The notes beneath the pieces are model-generated. The model was given only the letters and a program-made list of their open reading frames with translations. It did no database searches and had not been told where the DNA came from. From Rhexocercosporidium sp. MPI-PUGE-AT-0058 (Eukaryota; Ascomycota; Leotiomycetes; Helotiales), in the NCBI GenBank assembly GCA_020746875.1, contig JAGTJL010000014.1:434001-498000 (forward strand): 64,000 bases of DNA, written 5' to 3'. Position 1 is the stretch's first letter, and each line of letters starts with the position of its first letter. This document shows positions 36,505 through 46,889 of this stretch, one piece after another. A program made the translations under genes and the position numbers.

Positions 36505-37905
36505 TTATCGATACGATATTGCGTCCTCGCTCAGCTCTGCCCATGCTTCTGATATATTTCCATCATATGGTTTACCAGTAGCAATCTTGTGTGCCATAAA
36601 AGAACAATCCTTGTGATATTCTGAGCCAAAGGTCCCCTCGATTGTCATACCAAGTGGTTCAAGGAACGTCATTTTGTAAAACTTCTTCTCCGAGTCGATT
36701 TGATGCTCTCCGCATCCAGTATCTGTTCCTCTCCATCGATAATCCCAGCTAGGATATTCTGGAGAAGGCATGGTGACCTTTCCCAGGTGGAACTCTTCGG
36801 GTGTGGGACTTCGGCGATCACTGTCGTAAGGATCATATGGAATATCCTCGTCTTCAAACTCGGCTCGCTTTCGTTTCTTAGCTGTTGTCCCCGTATCTGC
36901 ACCCCCTCCGGATGTGGGGATATCCTTCGCATGTCTTTCAAGACGCATATATCCCTCAATAATCCCCATGTTGAATTTTGCAAAGAGCTGGCCCTTTTCA
37001 GCAAAGATGGTGATGCTCCTGTCATCCTCGCCGTAGTCTTTTTCAATGACTGGGCATTTGATCTTGTAGGTTCCGGTGACTATCCAATTTGTCCTATTCC
37101 CTGAAGCTTCCACTACCCGTTGTGCTTTCTTGTGAGTAGCTAAATCTGCTTGCTTTTTCTCTTGTTCAGATAGCCGCGTGATTTGTCCGCTGACCTTCTC
37201 CCATTTTGCAAGTGCTTCCTTGTTCGACGTCTCCGGACCAAGGGCTATGATAAAATCGTATTTTCCTTCGCGTCCTTTATGGCCCATGGGATATTGGTAA
37301 TAATTGTATCTGACTCCCACATGTCTCGTGGTATTCAGGAGCAGTCCTACATACCTCAATTTGACGGTGATGGGGTCTGATAGCTCGCCATCTGGGAACG
37401 CCTCTTTCAAAAATCGACGGTCGTCCGCCGCAATCTTTTGCTCATCTGTCATCGTTGGCCACTGCGCGTCTCGTACAGCAATGACGCTCTTGTTGTGATC
37501 CTCACATGCCTTGTTGTTCTTCTTCCAGAAATCTTGCTTCAATCTCCCTTGTATCTCCCGCAACTCTGTTGTCATCGGTGCTCTCGGTGCAGCTCGCAGT
37601 CTCGCTTGCAGTGGCTCGACTCCTGGGCCCTTTGTATCAAGATCTCGAAATCCACATTGTGCCTTCCACCATTTCATAGGTTGTTTCTCGACCCTCGGTT
37701 GGTCCTTGAGGATCCTGTTGTTCTTACCTCGAATGGGTTCGAGAAGGGGGAGATATTTCGTCGTATCGTCGCAGAACGAGTAGCCGTTTAACTCGAAGTT
37801 GTAGCCGGAGCAGGTTATGGTGCCTGCCTTGTGCTTCAGCGATATTGGGGAGGCGAGGACGTCTGAGTAGGCATTTTGATCATCGGAGTCGTAGGATGGG
37901 TCCAT
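36505..37905 (-). CDS. Hypothetical protein, 466 residues
   Basis: Single exon with ATG at 37905; I do not recognise a family. The sequence is hydrophilic and compositionally normal. It contains a stretch rich in Lys and Glu (residues ~100-260), a predicted nuclear localisation signal KKRKR near 345, an acidic segment directly after it (EFEDEDIPYDPYDSD), and a C-terminal segment with several aromatic residues and three cysteines. The N-terminus 'MDPSYDSDDQNAYSDVLASP' is acidic. There is no signal peptide or membrane helix. The long uninterrupted frame, the upstream gap and the short convergent spacing (184 bp) to the beta-glucosidase support a real gene. A nuclear role is only inference. Confidence 0.65.
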   Translation of the reverse strand: MDPSYDSDDQNAYSDVLASPISLKHKAGTITCSGYNFELNGYSFCDDTTKYLPLLEPIRGKNNRILKDQPRVEKQPMKWWKAQCGFRDLDTKGPGVEPLQARLRAAPRAPMTTELREIQGRLKQDFWKKNNKACEDHNKSVIAVRDAQWPTMTDEQKIAADDRRFLKEAFPDGELSDPITVKLRYVGLLLNTTRHVGVRYNYYQYPMGHKGREGKYDFIIALGPETSNKEALAKWEKVSGQITRLSEQEKKQADLATHKKAQRVVEASGNRTNWIVTGTYKIKCPVIEKDYGEDDRSITIFAEKGQLFAKFNMGIIEGYMRLERHAKDIPTSGGGADTGTTAKKRKRAEFEDEDIPYDPYDSDRRSPTPEEFHLGKVTMPSPEYPSWDYRWRGTDTGCGEHQIDSEKKFYKMTFLEPLGMTIEGTFGSEYHKDCSFMAHKIATGKPYDGNISEAWAELSEDAISYR

Positions 37906-38337
37906 CTCTAGAAAGTTGCGGAGAGAAGTCTAGCTTCTGTGGTGGGTGTGAAGTGAGGTTGTGGTCTGAAGGTTGAATGTTCGCGACGCATATAAAACGC
38001 GCATAGGTTCACGTCGCCACGTAATTTCTCAACAATTTTCATGAAGAGGTTCCTTTCTTATTATCGGACTCTAAGAATAATTACTTAGCAATCCGTTTAT
38101 CGATGACATCAGTAGATAAAATATTAAAGATTGTATGATTATGTTCTCAGAGTGGGACTGGTCAGTGCTACTGTAATCGCCTTTCCCAGAAGATTCTTTA
38201 CAAATAGAGCCGATCGACTCAACAAGTCATTTCGGACTTAAGTTCCATTTTCTTCACAAGAAGAGAAGACGATAACTTGAAGCAAGGATACGTATGAACA
38301 TTATGTCTACTACTAAATGGTGGAAGAATTTGGGAAA

Positions 38338-39683
38338 TTAAGGCGACAAACTCTGCCAACTGACATAGCTTTCTCTTCCCATTCTCCTGTTATCGTTGTT
38401 GCTTGGCCTAGCCTCAGACCCAGGACTGATCTCAGTATTCCGCGGATTTCCTTCACCGATCTCTACACTCGCCATAGCCGTGGGCCGTTTCGATCTCCAC
38501 CGACTCTCCGCTGCTGCTGGTGAGTGAGGGAGCTCTGCTATTCCATCCCCCATCTCACCAGGAGAGTTCCCTGAATGAGAGACTAGTTGAATGGTCCGAT
38601 TCTCTGATCCAAAGGCATCGGCCGGCCTTTGTACACCGTACGTTGGTGAGGAGTCGATCTCATGGAGATTGGGATTTGGCGATGGTTGTCCAGATTGGTA
38701 TGGTGGTGGTCCGGGGCTTACAGGTGGAGAGCTTGTACGAACAGAGGTATACTTGCCAGCATTGGGTACGCCAGAGATTGGCGGGCCGGGATAGTAGGCT
38801 TCTGATAACGTGGGTTAGTACACGGTAGCTAGGACTAGAGACGATGAGCAACTTACCTGAATTGTGTGTTTTCTGATGGCCCTCGTGGGCTTTCGCCATT
38901 GACGAATGACCAGGGTATACTATCATATCCGGATGCTCGTTGATGTGCTTCGTAGATTGCTTCTGACGACGCTTTCGACAAAAGCAGAGAATCAAGAGAC
39001 CAATTATAAGCACGGCAATTCCTCCAGTTGCTCCACCAGCGATGGCACCAATTGGCAGACCAGAGCCAGACTTCTCTGGGACCGAACCTCCCACGGGTTC
39101 AGGTGTTGAAGATGCCGTTGCAGAAGCCTGAAATATCGTCTCGGAAGCTTTGCCCGCTATGGAAATTAGAGAGGCGGTGATTGAGGTAACCAAAGCTGCA
39201 CTCGAAGATGTCGTAGTCACCGGTTTTACCGTGCTTGCTGCTGAAGGGACTGTCGATGCTTCGACATTGTCTGTTGGTGCTGACTTGAAAGCCGCTGGAT
39301 GTAGAAGATTTGAGGGACACCCTGTTCCATCTCCACCGCATGGGTTGACTTCGCAGCAACCTTGAAATGAGGGGGTTTGCATAGCACACGTCCACCATTG
39401 TCCGACTGAACATTGTACATTCGGCCAGTATGAGGCATCGTTGCTGGTGAGGCCTGGGTCAGGACCAGGGCCAGTTCCCATACCAGCAGCTCGAAAGTCA
39501 CTCGCAGGACAACTTTTACCGTCCCCTTGACATGTATTGCTGGTGCAGCAACCGAGGAAAGTCGGGTTTTGTGCTGTACAGGTGTACCTTCAGGTGGTCA
39601 TTAATATAGCGGTCGACTGTTGAATGAGTTCGTACGTACCAAAGTCCTCCCAAGGGACAAGTACCCTTGGTGTTACCTGCCAT
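38338..39683 (-). CDS. Cysteine-rich single-pass membrane protein, two tandem Cys modules
   Basis: Three exons on the minus strand: 39683-39640, 39587-38857 and 38801-38338, giving 412 residues. Splicing creates two matching modules of the form C-x2-G-x-W-x2-C-x6-P-x-F-x-GCC-x3-N-x-C-x-GDG-x2-CP. The first spans residues ~9-42 and the second ~74-106. A Ser/Thr-rich stretch (~115-190) follows, then one membrane helix (~193-217, GAIAGGATGGIAVLIIGLLILCF), a basic stop-transfer (CRKRRQKQ) and a ~190-residue Ser/Pro-rich tail. This resembles fungal wall sensors of the WSC/Mid2 style, although the Cys pattern is not the WSC one. No N-terminal signal peptide is visible, so the single helix may act as signal anchor or the start may be incomplete. 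Confidence 0.72.
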
Positions 39684-41840
39684 GATGATATTCGAGGATC
39701 GGAAGTTCTGCAGCCTTGCAAGAAATTTTTTGTTTTCAGAATCCAAATTTTTGGCAGTGTTGTAAAGCAATTCCGTAAACAGCGTTCGTTCGACGAAACC
39801 TGTTGCTCGACAGGGATTGTTTGACAGAGTATATGATACAAATAAGGAAGAGTTTTATACAAGTAGGACTGCTTCAAGTCATGGGGCAATGGGGAAGTAC
39901 CACTCATGGGACAGATGAGCTAGCCGTGAGGCTCTGAAGTCAACCATAAATAGAATTCTTCTGTTCCGCCAAACAGCGGAAAGAAGCGAGCCCATCCACG
40001 GGACGGCACGGCGAGGAGCAAAAGTCCAGGAATCTGAGACTAGAAAAGGCTAGAATTGCCTGATATGGAGAAAAGATCAGCATGATCGAGGTGGATGTGC
40101 ATACATCGAAAGCCGTAATGGTCGTCATATTTGGGGGTGGCTTGGGCCAGAGCCTTGAGAAGCAGGTGGGTAGTGCGCAGTATTGCCAACATTAGTTGAG
40201 CTAGCCAACTAGCAGCAAACACTTGAGACTTTGAAAGCTACCGTGGCGTTATTCGTAATAACCTGTTGGATGGTATCTGTAGGATGGTGATACCGTGATG
40301 GGTTTGCAAATTCGCGCAAATTCCAATCACCAAATCGGACAGTATTACAACGAAAACGTCGGAAGAAAGATATTGTTTTTATAGGGCATCTCCAATAGCA
40401 CTTCTACACGTCGGTTTGCAGAAACCTGCTTGCTTCTAGAAAGGCTTCGCTGCGAAGGTTGGTGGCAGCAGTCTCGTCGACCAAAAGCAGCGCTGGCGCG
40501 CATGCATGCATGCATGGTGGGAACTATTGGCAATCGTGCAGAAAGAGTGAGGCTGAACATGCTTGCCAGAGACCTTATCCAATGAGAAGTCAATAAATTC
40601 GGGGGGCAAACTGTAGACTCAGACATAAGAAGAAGGTTCGGAATGTTGTTAAGATGATGATACCTTGAGGAAACAAAAGAGGCCGTTAGGCTTGAGGTAG
40701 CATAAGGCACGTGATCTTCAACTTTTCCATTTTGACGCTGAAGATCTATCTCGACTTGAGCGGTAGTTTCTGCGAACTGAAATTAATTGCTTATGAGAGA
40801 CACATGCGGCTCAATTGAGCAGTCCGTAATTACATTTTGTCGCGATTATTGCCTGTCGAATGCTCGTTCTCGACCATCGCCACGCTTCCCCTCAAATTGA
40901 ACTTTCACTTTATCCATCGGATGCTACGAAATTATAACATTTCCATCCTCTCCATCTTCCATGTGATCTTCCACTACAATACAAGGGTCGAGGTCAGGCA
41001 TTGCTAGGTTATGATGTTGCACCTCCGTCCTTGTTTACAAATAAGCGAATGCCCGCCCCGTTTTTCCTGCGATCTGCAACCTAGACAATGCGGCTTAGCT
41101 ATCATCGAGGCATCCAAGATAAGAGGCAAGACGAAGGCTATACCTTTGATGCCAAGAGTGCTCGAGGTACTGGTGACTTTTGAAATTTGAACTGACAAGA
41201 GGGAATTTCTCATGCTGCGACCTTTCAAGCCTTAAACGATAAGAAAGACATGGGAATAGGGCAGAATGAAAAGCAAGATTTATCCTTGAACGTAAGACCA
41301 GCTTGTTAGCTAGTGATGATTCTCCAAAGGGAAGACAATGAAATCAATCATATATCATTCAGAGGCGAGAATAATGAGGGAAATATAACCCGTTCTCTAG
41401 CTATATAAGCAAAGGCAGAGTGCAAACCATACTGCTTAAAAAAAATAAACTCAACTTGCAATCCTTGATATATCAACTCACCCTATAGCCTACTGGTCTC
41501 TGACGTTATTTCCGTGGAAACGAATGGGTATGTCGAGTACCCTTCGTCCACAGCCTCAAGGTTTTGACAGCTCACCAGATCCAGACCAGCTAGCGATCTG
41601 CTCCATCGCAGCTAGACCATGCATCCTCTCCTAGCCACCAGTTTACACCACAAGCCGCGTCCTCCACCGGCACTCCCACTCAGCATTGAGCTCCATCTCG
41701 CGTAAGAAATCGATGGTCTCTCAAGCCCCCCAAAAATAACATATAACTTCACTCTGTCGCTCCTCCTCGCCAGAGTCTTGGTCAACAATCCTTAGACGGA
41801 GGATTGTCCTTTCATCGGGTTCCGAACATCCACCTCACCA
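39684..41840. other. Intergenic, no supportable gene
   Basis: About 2.1 kb upstream of the cysteine-rich gene. Short frames on both strands (for example 40345-40710 minus) show no family signal. A short GCAT repeat lies near 40500-40516. The right end leads into the SET relic, and earlier exons of it may be hidden in 41500-41850 but are unreadable. Confidence 0.4.
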
Positions 41841-42462
41841 ATTCGCGGAAGCGGAAACTTCACCACACTCTCGAAAATAAACCATGCATGTGACCCGAAT
41901 GCCCATCAGACTTCAACACGGCTACCCGACTGGAGACCTTACACGCCATGCGAGACATTGTGCAAGGCGGGGAGATAACAGTGAGTTATGAAGTTGTGGC
42001 ACTGGTATGGTTCGTGGAGAGTTCTCGCGAGAGGTTGAAGCATGGCTTTGCATTCTTTGTGTTTATGCTCGTCATACAACACAGTCGATGAGTTTGAGGA
42101 GTTGGTATAACCTGAGAAGGATTGATATGAGGGGTGAGTATATGCGGCGCTCGTTAACGTGCGATCCGCGAGTTCTTCTCGGGAATTGCAAGTTTATTGC
42201 GGATATCTACATTGAAAGTGGGGCGGTTGATGTGAGGATTGCGCAGAATTTTGGAGGTCGTTTTGGAGATTTCTTGTCGGAAAGGGGGTTGTACGAGAGC
42301 GGTGGAGTTGCGGAAATGGCGAGGGAAATGTATCTAATTTTGGAGGGGGGTGATGGAGAGAAGACTGTGGAGATGGAGAAATGGAGGATTCTGGATTGCA
42401 TGAGAAGTGGAGGGCTGGTTGAAGTCTGGAGGACGAATGTAACGGATGCTCTGCCTGCTTGA
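41841..42462 (+). pseudogene. Decayed SET-domain protein gene
   Basis: Pieces of a SET domain appear in three successive frames. 'TLSKINHACDPNAH' (41868-41907) is the NHSCxPN motif. 'LETLHAMRDIVQGGEITVSYE' (41930-41992) is the following RDI..GEEITxSY block. 'RERLKHGF' (42030-42053) is the approach to the post-SET cysteines. A third frame then gives 'CVYARHTTQSMSLRSWYNLRRIDM' and a helical tail to 42462. At least two frameshifts separate these pieces, no intron consensus explains them, and the GEEIT glutamate is Gly (GGEIT). SET proteins of this type are lysine methyltransferases or their relatives. This copy looks dead. Confidence 0.65.
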
Positions 42463-42559
42463 CAGCTACTGAGATGAGAACTTGGCTGTGGATGAAGGGG
42501 TGTATGGGGAGACGCTCCTCTTGCGAATGCGCACGTTGAAAGAGATTTAGATTGGGGTA

Positions 42560-43735
42560 TCAATTCTGCCTTAACTTCGCCAGTGCCGCCACAACTCCAC
42601 CACTCAGTTCCTCGTCTTTTCTTGCTTGAGCTTTCCTCTTCTCGGCTGCTTGCCTTTTTTCTTCCTCCTGGGCTACTGCTATCATAGCTTCATCATCATC
42701 ATCATCGTCATCTGGATCCCAGAGATGGAACTGTCCTGTCGAGCCAGACGGTCTCGAACCTTGACTTTCTTGCGACTTCTCCACGCCTCTAGAACTAGGC
42801 CCTAGTATAGCATCTTTTCCCATGGAAGGCATATTCCTCAAAGGCACCATACTCAACGGTATCGCACGATCCAATATACTTGCACCACCAGCACTCTCCG
42901 CCGCGACTTTCTTCGTCGCTTTCCTGGCCCTGAACGGCTCATCAACAACAGCACACCACCTACGAACCTTCTTCTCGCCCCATCCGCCCACAACAGCAAC
43001 TTCCTCCGGCCTCGCATTAATCGCATTCTTGATGCTCCCAAAAGCACTAACGATAGACACCGCATCCGTCTTATTGATACTCCTCGGCACCGTCACGAAA
43101 TCAACCATCTTCTCGGTATACCCTTTACTCTCGATCCCTCTGATGGCACTGAAATTCGCGTGTTCGTAGCTCTTATACAACTCTAGATACCGTGCAGCTT
43201 CTGCTGCACTCCAGCATAGTATGACCGTGACATTGTTCACCAGACTCATCTTGGACAGCTCCTTGAGACTCTCTTCATGGTTCCCGATATCGACCATCGT
43301 AAGCAGGACCCGTAGATTGTATTTCCCCTGTAAGCCTTTGATGCGGTTATACACGTACTCCGGATGCAGACGGTGGTATTTAAGAGACAGGAAGAGCGCG
43401 CATGTCGTAGCGCCTAGGACATAGTCTGCGGGTATGTCAGAGTATTCCCACGCGAAAGAGCGCATGTTCGTGAGGATTGGGTTTCCTTTCTGTCGTGGCG
43501 AGACGAGGATCGAGGAGCCAGTTGTTCGTGAGGCTATTGCTTGGGGAGTTGGCTGGACTACCTTTGGACCGGTGGAGGTTGTGGCTGGAGGGGCGCGGTC
43601 GAGTCGTTGGGGGGTGGGTTGCTGGATTCTTTGGGGGGTTGGTTGTTGGACGCGTGCGGGAGGGGCTGGGACTGTCGATGCCGCGAGGGCGGCGAGGAAA
43701 TCGGCATCAGCGCCGAATTCATCGTCGTCGTCCAT
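42560..43735 (-). CDS. rad10: DNA excision repair protein ERCC1/Rad10/Swi10
   Basis: Single exon, 391 residues, ATG at 43735. The central domain (~80-200) is the ERCC1 nuclease-like fold: 'GNPILTNMRSFAWEYSDIPADYVLG', 'ALFLSLKYHRLHPEYVYNRI', then 'LLTMVDIGNHEESLKELSKM'. Residues ~210-270 form the helix-hairpin-helix module 'VTVPRSINKTDAVSIVSAFGS', ending in 'VGGWGEKKVRRW'. ERCC1 is the catalytically inactive partner of XPF/Rad1. The heterodimer cuts 5' of lesions in nucleotide excision repair and in single-strand annealing. The N-terminus has three QPTPQ-type repeats. The C-terminus adds a poly-Asp run and a Lys/Glu-rich coiled-coil-like tail beyond the usual core. The 3' end lies about 100 bp from the SET relic. 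Confidence 0.93.
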   Translation of the reverse strand: MDDDDEFGADADFLAALAASTVPAPPARVQQPTPQRIQQPTPQRLDRAPPATTSTGPKVVQPTPQAIASRTTGSSILVSPRQKGNPILTNMRSFAWEYSDIPADYVLGATTCALFLSLKYHRLHPEYVYNRIKGLQGKYNLRVLLTMVDIGNHEESLKELSKMSLVNNVTVILCWSAAEAARYLELYKSYEHANFSAIRGIESKGYTEKMVDFVTVPRSINKTDAVSIVSAFGSIKNAINARPEEVAVVGGWGEKKVRRWCAVVDEPFRARKATKKVAAESAGGASILDRAIPLSMVPLRNMPSMGKDAILGPSSRGVEKSQESQGSRPSGSTGQFHLWDPDDDDDDDEAMIAVAQEEEKRQAAEKRKAQARKDEELSGGVVAALAKLRQN

Positions 43736-44262
43736 AGCGTAGTGTCAGAGGTGGTTAATAGAGTCCGTTGATGATAGACGGGCAGTAGTTGAAGAGAGGA
43801 GGTGCTCGAAACGTTCAGCCTCGCCAGCCTCGCCACCTTTGGAATGCGGGGAATGTCAGATCAGACGCCAAGGAATTGACCCCGATCATTGATTTCTTCA
43901 GCCCGCTCGTCATAAGATCAACAAAGAGTCATCAAGATGCCGAGAAACCCCGAATATTACCCTTGCGAGTGCTACGGTAACAATAGATCCGGGAATAATG
44001 GCTTACGGGAAATGCAAACTTAGACAGGCGGCGATTGGGTGAGATGATAAAGCTTTCAAGTGGACCTTGTCTTCCCTATCCGGCAGTATTTTTTTTTTCC
44101 GTGAGTCAGGCACAAGTACGAATACTTCTTACTCTCTCAAGTTCAAGGTATATACATGTAGTATCAATTGCCGTTCTGTTTACTGCTTCTACTATTGTCT
44201 TCGTTGCCATTGCTATCTTCTAAACTCCTTTAAACAGAATTTTTGGTAGCGGGGGGATTTCA
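43736..44262. promoter_or_regulatory. Shared divergent promoter region, rad10 and ssu1-like
   Basis: 527 bp between two divergent start codons, so both core promoters should lie here. No specific factor site can be named with confidence. The part before 44263 is pyrimidine-rich, as usual for fungal 5' UTRs. Confidence 0.4.
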
Positions 44263-45816
44263 ATGGCAAACCAAAGGTCAAATATAGGGATGCCACTCGA
44301 AGCCAACAATGCTTCAGAGAGAGTAACAGCAGCGGGAAGCGAATTGCAAGATACTTCCATTCACGAACCTCTCCAGCAAGAGAAATCATCAACCAAAATA
44401 TGCAAGCACAACCGAGGATGGCGAAGGATAGTGAGGAATTTCACACCCTCGTGAGTTCTCCCTTCACCATATTCCCACCAATATGAATAAGCCCTCATCA
44501 CTCACGCATCATAGATGGTTCGCCGTATGCATGGGCACAGGAATCGTGTCGATCCTTCTACATAACCTACCATACAATGGGGACTGGCTCTACTACCTCT
44601 CCGTCATAGTCTTCTGCTTGAACGTCGGCCTCTTCGTCTCTTTCCTCATCATTTCTGTCTTGAGGTATACATTGTATCCAGAGCTATGGTGGGCCATGAT
44701 CAGACATCCGGCACAGAGTTTATTCCTGGGGACATTTCCCATGGCATTGGGGACTATTGTTCAGATGATTGTTTTCGTGTGCGTTCCAGCTTGGGGGGAT
44801 AGATTTGTGCAGCTAGTTAGTCTTTTGCCAAGTGACTTGCCTCAATATGGAGTAAGTGTTGACGAGATATGTATAGGCTTGGGCACTATGGTGGATTGAC
44901 GTCGCCCTCTCCCTTGCATGTTGTTTCTATATGCCCTTCGTAATGTAACTTTCCCCCTCTCTCGCGCCATACTCACTCGCTTATACAAGACAGAATGTAC
45001 ATCCACCAAGCAACCCTGAAAACCATGACAGCAATCTGGCTCCTCCCCATCGTCGCGCCCATCGTCGCATCAGCATCAGGTGGGATCGTGGCCTCCGTCC
45101 TCTCAAACCCGCAGCACGCCCTCTGGACGGTTATAGTATCTTACATCCTCTGGGGCACCGGCGTTCCCCTCGCGATGTGTGTCTTGGTAATCTACTTCCA
45201 GCGACTAACGCTCCACGCCCTCCCACCCCGCGAAGTGATCGTCTCAGTTTTCCTCCCCATCGGTCCCCTGGGGCAAGGCGGCTTTGCAATAATGCAGCTC
45301 GGGAAGGTAGCCATGGAGCTCTTTCCCATTACTCACACACTGTCCCTTGAAGCCGCTGGGAGTTCCGTAAATGCAGGTCAGCTCTTATATGTGATTGGCT
45401 GGCTGGTTGCTACTGTGCTTTGGGGGTTCGGACTGGTGTGGCTTTTCTTCGCTGCAGCGAGTATTACGAGGAGTCGGTTCCCGTTCAATATGGGGTGGTG
45501 GGGATTCACGTTCCCATTGGGGGTGTTTGCGACTTCTACGACACAGATGGCGAAGGAGCTGCCGTCGTTGTTCTTCAAGGTGCTTGGCACGGTATGTCTT
45601 CTATTTTGGATCGCTTGCTCCCGTCTTGGGGATTTGAAAAATACCTGACGTTTATAGATTTTCTCTGTTGCTGTAGTGCTGCTGTGGATCATGGTCGCGA
45701 TTGGCACTTTCAGGAGGGCTGTGACGGGAGAGATCTTCTTCGCGCCTTGCTTGAAGGATCTTGAGGGGAAGAAGGATCAAGCTGAAAACAACTGCCCTGA
45801 GGAGCTGACGGTATAA
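44263..45816 (+). CDS. ssu1: SSU1-type sulfite efflux pump (TDT family)
   Basis: Five exons: 44263-44450, 44515-44815, 44877-44944, 44994-45591 and 45658-45816, giving 437 residues. Joins rebuild 'FTPS-WFAVCMGTGIVSILL', 'GDRFVQL-AWALWWIDVALSLAC' and 'PFVI-MYIHQATLKTMTAIWLLPIV', all typical of TDT/TehA-like transporters. About ten hydrophobic helices are present. 'SVFLPIGPLGQGGFAIMQLGKVA' is the conserved fungal SSU1 block. Ssu1 exports sulfite across the plasma membrane and protects against sulfite made during cysteine catabolism; in dermatophytes the exported sulfite also helps break disulfides in keratin. The second intron has a GTTAGT donor. An alternative 25-bp intron is too short. Confidence 0.9.
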
Positions 45817-46889
45817 TCAATAAGGTTCCGGTTGTAATGGCAAAGCAAAGTGAGGATATGCTGCCACTGCTGAGGGCGACATGAAAAAAAAACGCATTGA
45901 AAGCCCACGTCTCATCGAACCATCCTTACAGCTCTTCTTGACTTGTATCCGTATATTCACTTGAACTCTGCTCTTTTCTTAGTGAAGAGATTATATCGTC
46001 TTTAGCCCAGTCTCCGGTGTCAAAATCCCATTTCCATTCACCACCATGTCCCGTGTCGAGGATTACGACATGCTCGATTGGTCATTAAAAAGGTTGAAAG
46101 GCTCTGGAGGAGGCGTAGTAGTATCGCTAATGGAAGTGGTATTTGTTGTTGTCTTGTGGAAATGCACCTGCTAAGAGAGTAAATATGGTGGTGCAATTTG
46201 CAAACACGGCGACGCTGGAGGCATTGAGCACAGAGACGATTCTAAGGATTTCAATTCCTCCGCAGCACCATGCGTCAATTCAATTCCGATGGTTTGTGGC
46301 CTTCCGCTCCAGTACAGAAGTTCCCTCCCGCGATCGACTGAGCATGCCCCGAAGGACGCGAGGTGGATGACCGCACAATACGATACTGCGTTCCACCGGA
46401 AACCCCCAATGAAAATCTCACCACAAGTATAAGAGATTGCAATAATGTTGACTTCTTGAATGTTCGACGATTTAGCAAATGGAAAGAAAGGGAATGGAAG
46501 TGGAATACAGATAAGAAATTCAGGTGGGTGGCATGCCACCAACACGTCAGCACGTGAATAGCACTGTTTCAGGGGCTCAAGCAAGATTTATTACCAGGTA
46601 CACTATGGCAGGCATCAGACACCCAAAACTTCCTCGACTTTTTGCATTTGTCCCGTCTTCATCTGGCGGTCAGACAATCCAGCCTCATCGCCCGCCTCAG
46701 TATGCATCGTATCACCAAGACATGGGGCCGCAACTGTTGGTCATTTCATGCATCTCTTCATCTCCTTTAACAATGGCTTCTCCACGACAGTTTTGGCCAC
46801 AAGGGTCTCTCCTCCACACACAATCTCTCTCCTCTTTTCAATTTCACTCCTGGTATTTGTAGTCTCATTGAAGGGCCGTCTGAGAAATC
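45817..46889. other. Intergenic, no gene seen
   Basis: About 1.1 kb between the ssu1-like gene and the Clr5-like ankyrin gene. Short frames occur in several phases without family signal. The last ~150 bp, which is CT-rich, probably holds the 5' UTR of the downstream gene. Confidence 0.45.

Noticed and set aside
40345..40710. 121-codon open frame on the minus strand
   Set aside because: No family signal and no supporting context; the GCAT repeat lies inside it.
43558..43836. Overlapping Pro-rich and Gly-rich frames at the rad10 start
   Set aside because: They are out-of-frame readings of the QPTPQ-repeat coding region of rad10.
44849..44876. 25-28 bp mini-intron in the ssu1-like gene
   Set aside because: Too short for fungal splicing. 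A 61-bp intron from 44816 keeps frame and restores the conserved AWALWWID line.
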